DNA of 8,969 nucleotides from an uncultured Alistipes sp. (GTDB lineage Bacteria > Bacteroidota > Bacteroidia > Bacteroidales > Rikenellaceae). The stretch lies in contig URBJ01000089.1 of NCBI GenBank assembly GCA_900546005.1, forward strand, positions 1-8,969. Direction: 5' to 3'. Numbering within the stretch: the stretch's first letter is position 1; every line of letters begins with the position of its first letter. Shown here in pieces: positions 6,857 through 8,969 of the stretch. The notes beneath the pieces were generated by a model. That model did not search any database. It was given only the letters and a program-made list of their open reading frames with translations, and was not told the origin of the DNA. Both the position numbers and the translations under genes were made by a program.

Positions 6857-8080
6857 ATGGAAAAGAGTAATAAAACCAAAAACTTTTTCGTCAAAGGCGG
6901 CTTCGGAAATAGAAATATATCTGAAAAACCAGAAAATCTTGATGCCGAACGGTGTTGGAAATGGGGATCAGATAATCTCTTCCCGAATGCTCTGGCCTTG
7001 TTGTCGCGTAGATCGGCAACTCATCGTAGGATCATTAACGACAAAGCAGATTACATCTCGGGAAAAGGTTTCGTTTGCGATCGGGAAAACGAGGTGCTGC
7101 ATCACTTTATCGATCGTGCAAACGATATGAACGAATCGTTGCGGGTGGTGATGAATAAGCTGGCCTTTGATAAATCGCTTTTCGGAAACGCTTTCCTCGA
7201 GATTGTGACCGATGAGCAACGATCCTTCTTGTCGCTATTTCATCAGGATGCTTCGAAATGTAGAGTGGCGCGTGATGGTCGTCATGTCTTGTTGCACCAC
7301 AATTGGGCCGGTTTTGTCCCGGCTCAGGCTCAGTCAATCGCGATCTTCCCAAATTTCGAACCGGCGGCAGACGGCACCTTGCGGAGTATCATTCACTACA
7401 AGGATTACGAACCGATGTTTGAACATTACGGCTTGCCCGGATACATTGCCGGATTGAACGTGTCGTCGATTGCCTACAAAACCGACCGTTGGAACATCAG
7501 TCGGTTGGACAACTCGTTCCAGCCTTCCGGTATTATGGTGTTGGACGGCGATGTGGATAACGAAAACGATGCCTACGAGATCATATCCGCTGCTGAAAAA
7601 CGTTTTGCAGGGAAGCCCGGGCAGGTGATGTTTATGGTAAAACATGCAGAAACCGCCGACAATTCGAAATTCATACCCATCTCTTCGGCCAACGACGGTG
7701 ATTGGAAAGACCTCCACGATCAGGCTACTTCAGACATCGTAATTGCCCATTCTTGGTTCCGATCGCTCAGTGGGCTGGATTATGCCGGAGGATTCAGTGC
7801 GGAACGGATCCTTCACGAGTATGAAATCGCGCTCAATACGCTGATCCTGCCCGAACAACAGGAACTGCTCGAGCCGATTAGAAAAGTCATCGAAGAGGTT
7901 TTGGGGTGTGATGCGGTTTCGTTGCAGGTGATCAATCAGCCTCCGACTCGCTCAAAACCCCTCTACATGAAGGTCTGGGAGGCGCGCAAATGTGACGGAT
8001 TGAGCTTTGATCCCGAGGATGAGGATCAAAATCTCTTTTTGGCTCAAATTACCAAATATGCATTGACCAGTATCGAGTAA
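6857..8080 (+). CDS. phage portal protein
   Basis: This 407-aa protein would form the dodecameric ring at the capsid vertex through which DNA enters and to which the tail joins. Typical portal features are an N-terminal ERCWKWGSDNLFPNALALLS segment (residues 31-50), then RRIINDKADYISGKGF (58-72), a helical stretch ending FGNAFLEIV (about 112-120), and a central beta/alpha body with helical stem-like segments near residues 280-370. The reading frame is open upstream to an ATG at 6794, but that start would put the terminator hairpin inside the gene and add 21 unrelated residues. The ATG at 6857 begins the recognisable portal sequence and follows an AT-rich stretch, so I chose it. The next gene starts 11 bases after its stop. 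There is no visible promoter in the 13 bases after the terminator, so transcription probably relies on readthrough or antitermination. Confidence 0.8.
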   Translation: MEKSNKTKNFFVKGGFGNRNISEKPENLDAERCWKWGSDNLFPNALALLSRRSATHRRIINDKADYISGKGFVCDRENEVLHHFIDRANDMNESLRVVMNKLAFDKSLFGNAFLEIVTDEQRSFLSLFHQDASKCRVARDGRHVLLHHNWAGFVPAQAQSIAIFPNFEPAADGTLRSIIHYKDYEPMFEHYGLPGYIAGLNVSSIAYKTDRWNISRLDNSFQPSGIMVLDGDVDNENDAYEIISAAEKRFAGKPGQVMFMVKHAETADNSKFIPISSANDGDWKDLHDQATSDIVIAHSWFRSLSGLDYAGGFSAERILHEYEIALNTLILPEQQELLEPIRKVIEEVLGCDAVSLQVINQPPTRSKPLYMKVWEARKCDGLSFDPEDEDQNLFLAQITKYALTSIE

Positions 8081-8091
8081 AAAATGAAGTT

Positions 8092-8565
8092 ATGGAAATT
8101 ACAAGATTGATAACTCCGGCTGAGGTATTGGAATTGGCCTTTCCGTCGAACCAGTATTTGCCCGAAGAGATGATTCTCCCGGCAAAAATTGATACGGCTC
8201 AGTATCGCTTTCTGAAGCCTGCCTTCGGGAATCTCTATCCCTGTTTGGCCGAGGAGCGATACGAGACCTTCTTGGGGCAGTTCGTCAAACCGGCTTTGGC
8301 CTATTATGTACGGTATTTGATCATCGATGATTTAAGCGCTTTGCCCGGAACCTCAGGTGTGTTGCAGACGGAGACCGATTATGCTGAGGCGGCTTCTGAA
8401 AAAAATATGGAAAAGGTTAAGCGGCAGGCAAAAGAGGATGCGGACGTGCTGTTGAGGTTAGCCTTGGACTATGTGGAAGCTCAAACGGATCAGTTTCCAG
8501 AATACAACGATGCCGAGATAGAGAATAAACCGAAAGTGTGTATGAAGGGCGGTTTTATTTTTTAG
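8092..8565 (+). CDS. small head-completion/connector-like phage protein (DUF6712-type)
   Basis: This 157-aa, mostly helical protein starts with RLITPAEVLELAFPSNQYL (residues 5-23) and continues with a conserved-looking LKPAFGNLYPCL block (41-52) and FVKPALAYYVRYLIIDDLSA (64-83). A charged helix (about 101-135) leads to a FPEYNDAE segment and a GGFIF terminus. I recall this pattern, from 'ITPAEVL..AF....Y' through 'KP.LA.YVR' to a C-terminal 'GG.I.', from small Bacteroidales phage proteins of the DUF6712 type. They resemble in size and helicity the head-tail connector proteins that dock under the portal. The placement 11 bases after the portal gene supports that role, which remains inference. 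It is the last confident gene in the window. Confidence 0.65.
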   Translation: MEITRLITPAEVLELAFPSNQYLPEEMILPAKIDTAQYRFLKPAFGNLYPCLAEERYETFLGQFVKPALAYYVRYLIIDDLSALPGTSGVLQTETDYAEAASEKNMEKVKRQAKEDADVLLRLALDYVEAQTDQFPEYNDAEIENKPKVCMKGGFIF

Positions 8566-8969
8566 TGGGATGGTAGATCTGGGTGCAGGAGTGTGCTTAT
8601 GTATAGGAATGCCTTGGTTGGTTTGGCTGGAAGAATAAGGATGGTACGAGGGGGGCGATTGCAGGTCTCCGGTGGCAGCAGCTTATCGAGCAAGAATAGA
8701 GGTTAGGTGAAGAGAGCAAGGTGTCTTGCGAGGCTTGTCGGCAAAACATCGAGCGTGGCAGTCGTATCGTTGCGGGGTCGTTCAGGTTTCTATTAGAGGA
8801 AACCTGAACGACCTTTTTGTGTATGGTTCCGGTCGGTATTGTTGAAGATGGCAGGGGCAAATGTCTCAATTTCTCCAAATGTTTGTTTTGTAAGTCAGTC
8901 TGTGTTTGGCGGCGAATAACTTTGGTGTGCCCTTAGTTTTGGGGTTGAGGTTCAAGTGTGCAATCCGGA
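8566..8969. other. 404-base tail without a convincing gene; G-skewed
   Basis: No good coding region is visible here. By hand count, bases 8581-8760 contain about 70 G and 26 C on the + strand, a much stronger skew than in the neighbouring genes, including a run of six G at 8650-8655. Only very short open frames occur: 22 codons at 8570-8638, 35 codons at 8599-8706, and a 33-codon open frame on the minus strand running off the window edge (8866-8967). The stretch up to 8818 would be the 3' untranslated part of the portal/connector transcript, or a separate small RNA ending at the terminator at 8776-8818. Confidence 0.5.
8776..8818 (+). terminator. long-stem intrinsic terminator downstream of the connector gene
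   Basis: GGTCGTTCAGGTTTC (8776-8790) pairs perfectly with GAAACCTGAACGACC (8799-8813) over 15 bp, with an 8-base loop and five T after it (8814-8818). This is a strong rho-independent terminator for the + strand. It lies about 210 bases beyond the last confident stop codon at 8565, which is far for a simple operon end. On the minus strand no T-run follows, so it works in one direction only. Confidence 0.9.

Noticed and set aside
8599..8706. 35-codon basic + strand open frame
   Set aside because: Short, low in complexity (Gly, Arg, Ser), lies in the G-skewed region and overlaps another short frame; no support beyond being open.
8597..8878. 93-codon minus-strand frame over the G-skewed tail
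   Set aside because: It spans the terminator hairpin, its translation is rich in Ser, Pro, His and Arg without any domain-like pattern, and its openness is explained by the strong strand skew.
1..8969. Diversity-generating retroelement, CRISPR array, tRNA, insertion sequence or attachment site
   Set aside because: I saw no reverse transcriptase, template/variable repeat pair, regularly spaced repeats, cloverleaf, transposase or long direct repeats; this was by eye only.

Overview
The window is part of the virion-structure region of a tailed phage or prophage. The host is most likely a member of the Bacteroidota, probably a gut Bacteroidales. I base this on three things: the protein families (portal, capsid, tail and small head-completion proteins) resemble sets I associate with Bacteroidales prophages; all starts are ATG; and start regions are mostly AT-rich with no Shine-Dalgarno motif (one AAGG at 6236-6239 is the only exception). 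Family names come from recognition of the protein text, not from a search.

Layout: all nine confident genes are on the + strand. Bases 1-12 look like the 3' arm and T-tract of a terminator whose first half lies outside the window. Then come a tail protein (80-1084) and a large tail hub or baseplate-like protein (1088-3457). Next are a Ser/Asp-rich, probably disordered protein with a distinct C-terminal tail (3460-4254) and a small helix-turn-helix-like protein (4267-4536). After a 78-base gap holding interlocked inverted repeats there is a 104-aa hydrophilic protein (4615-4929), then the HK97-fold major capsid protein with a C-terminal Ig-like domain (4971-6215) and a tail-tube-like protein (6249-6782). 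A strong intrinsic terminator follows at 6809-6843. The portal starts 13 bases after it (6857-8080), followed by a small head-completion-type protein (8092-8565). The last 404 bases hold no convincing gene; they contain a strongly G-skewed stretch and a long-stem terminator at 8776-8818.

Together the genes supply capsid shell, portal, connector, tail tube and tail-tip parts. Terminase, tape measure, protease, lysis and integration genes are not in the window. The order is unusual: tail-tip genes lie upstream of capsid, and capsid upstream of portal, although everything reads in the same direction. Terminators divide the array. The capsid and tube genes, whose products are needed in the highest copy number, sit directly ahead of an internal terminator, which suggests that stoichiometry is set by transcription.

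I found no defence system, CRISPR array, tRNA, insertion sequence or diversity-generating repeat. The points most worth a second look are the gene order, the terminator placed immediately before the portal gene, the interlocked repeats at 4539-4573, the disordered 264-aa protein, and the G-skewed non-coding tail.
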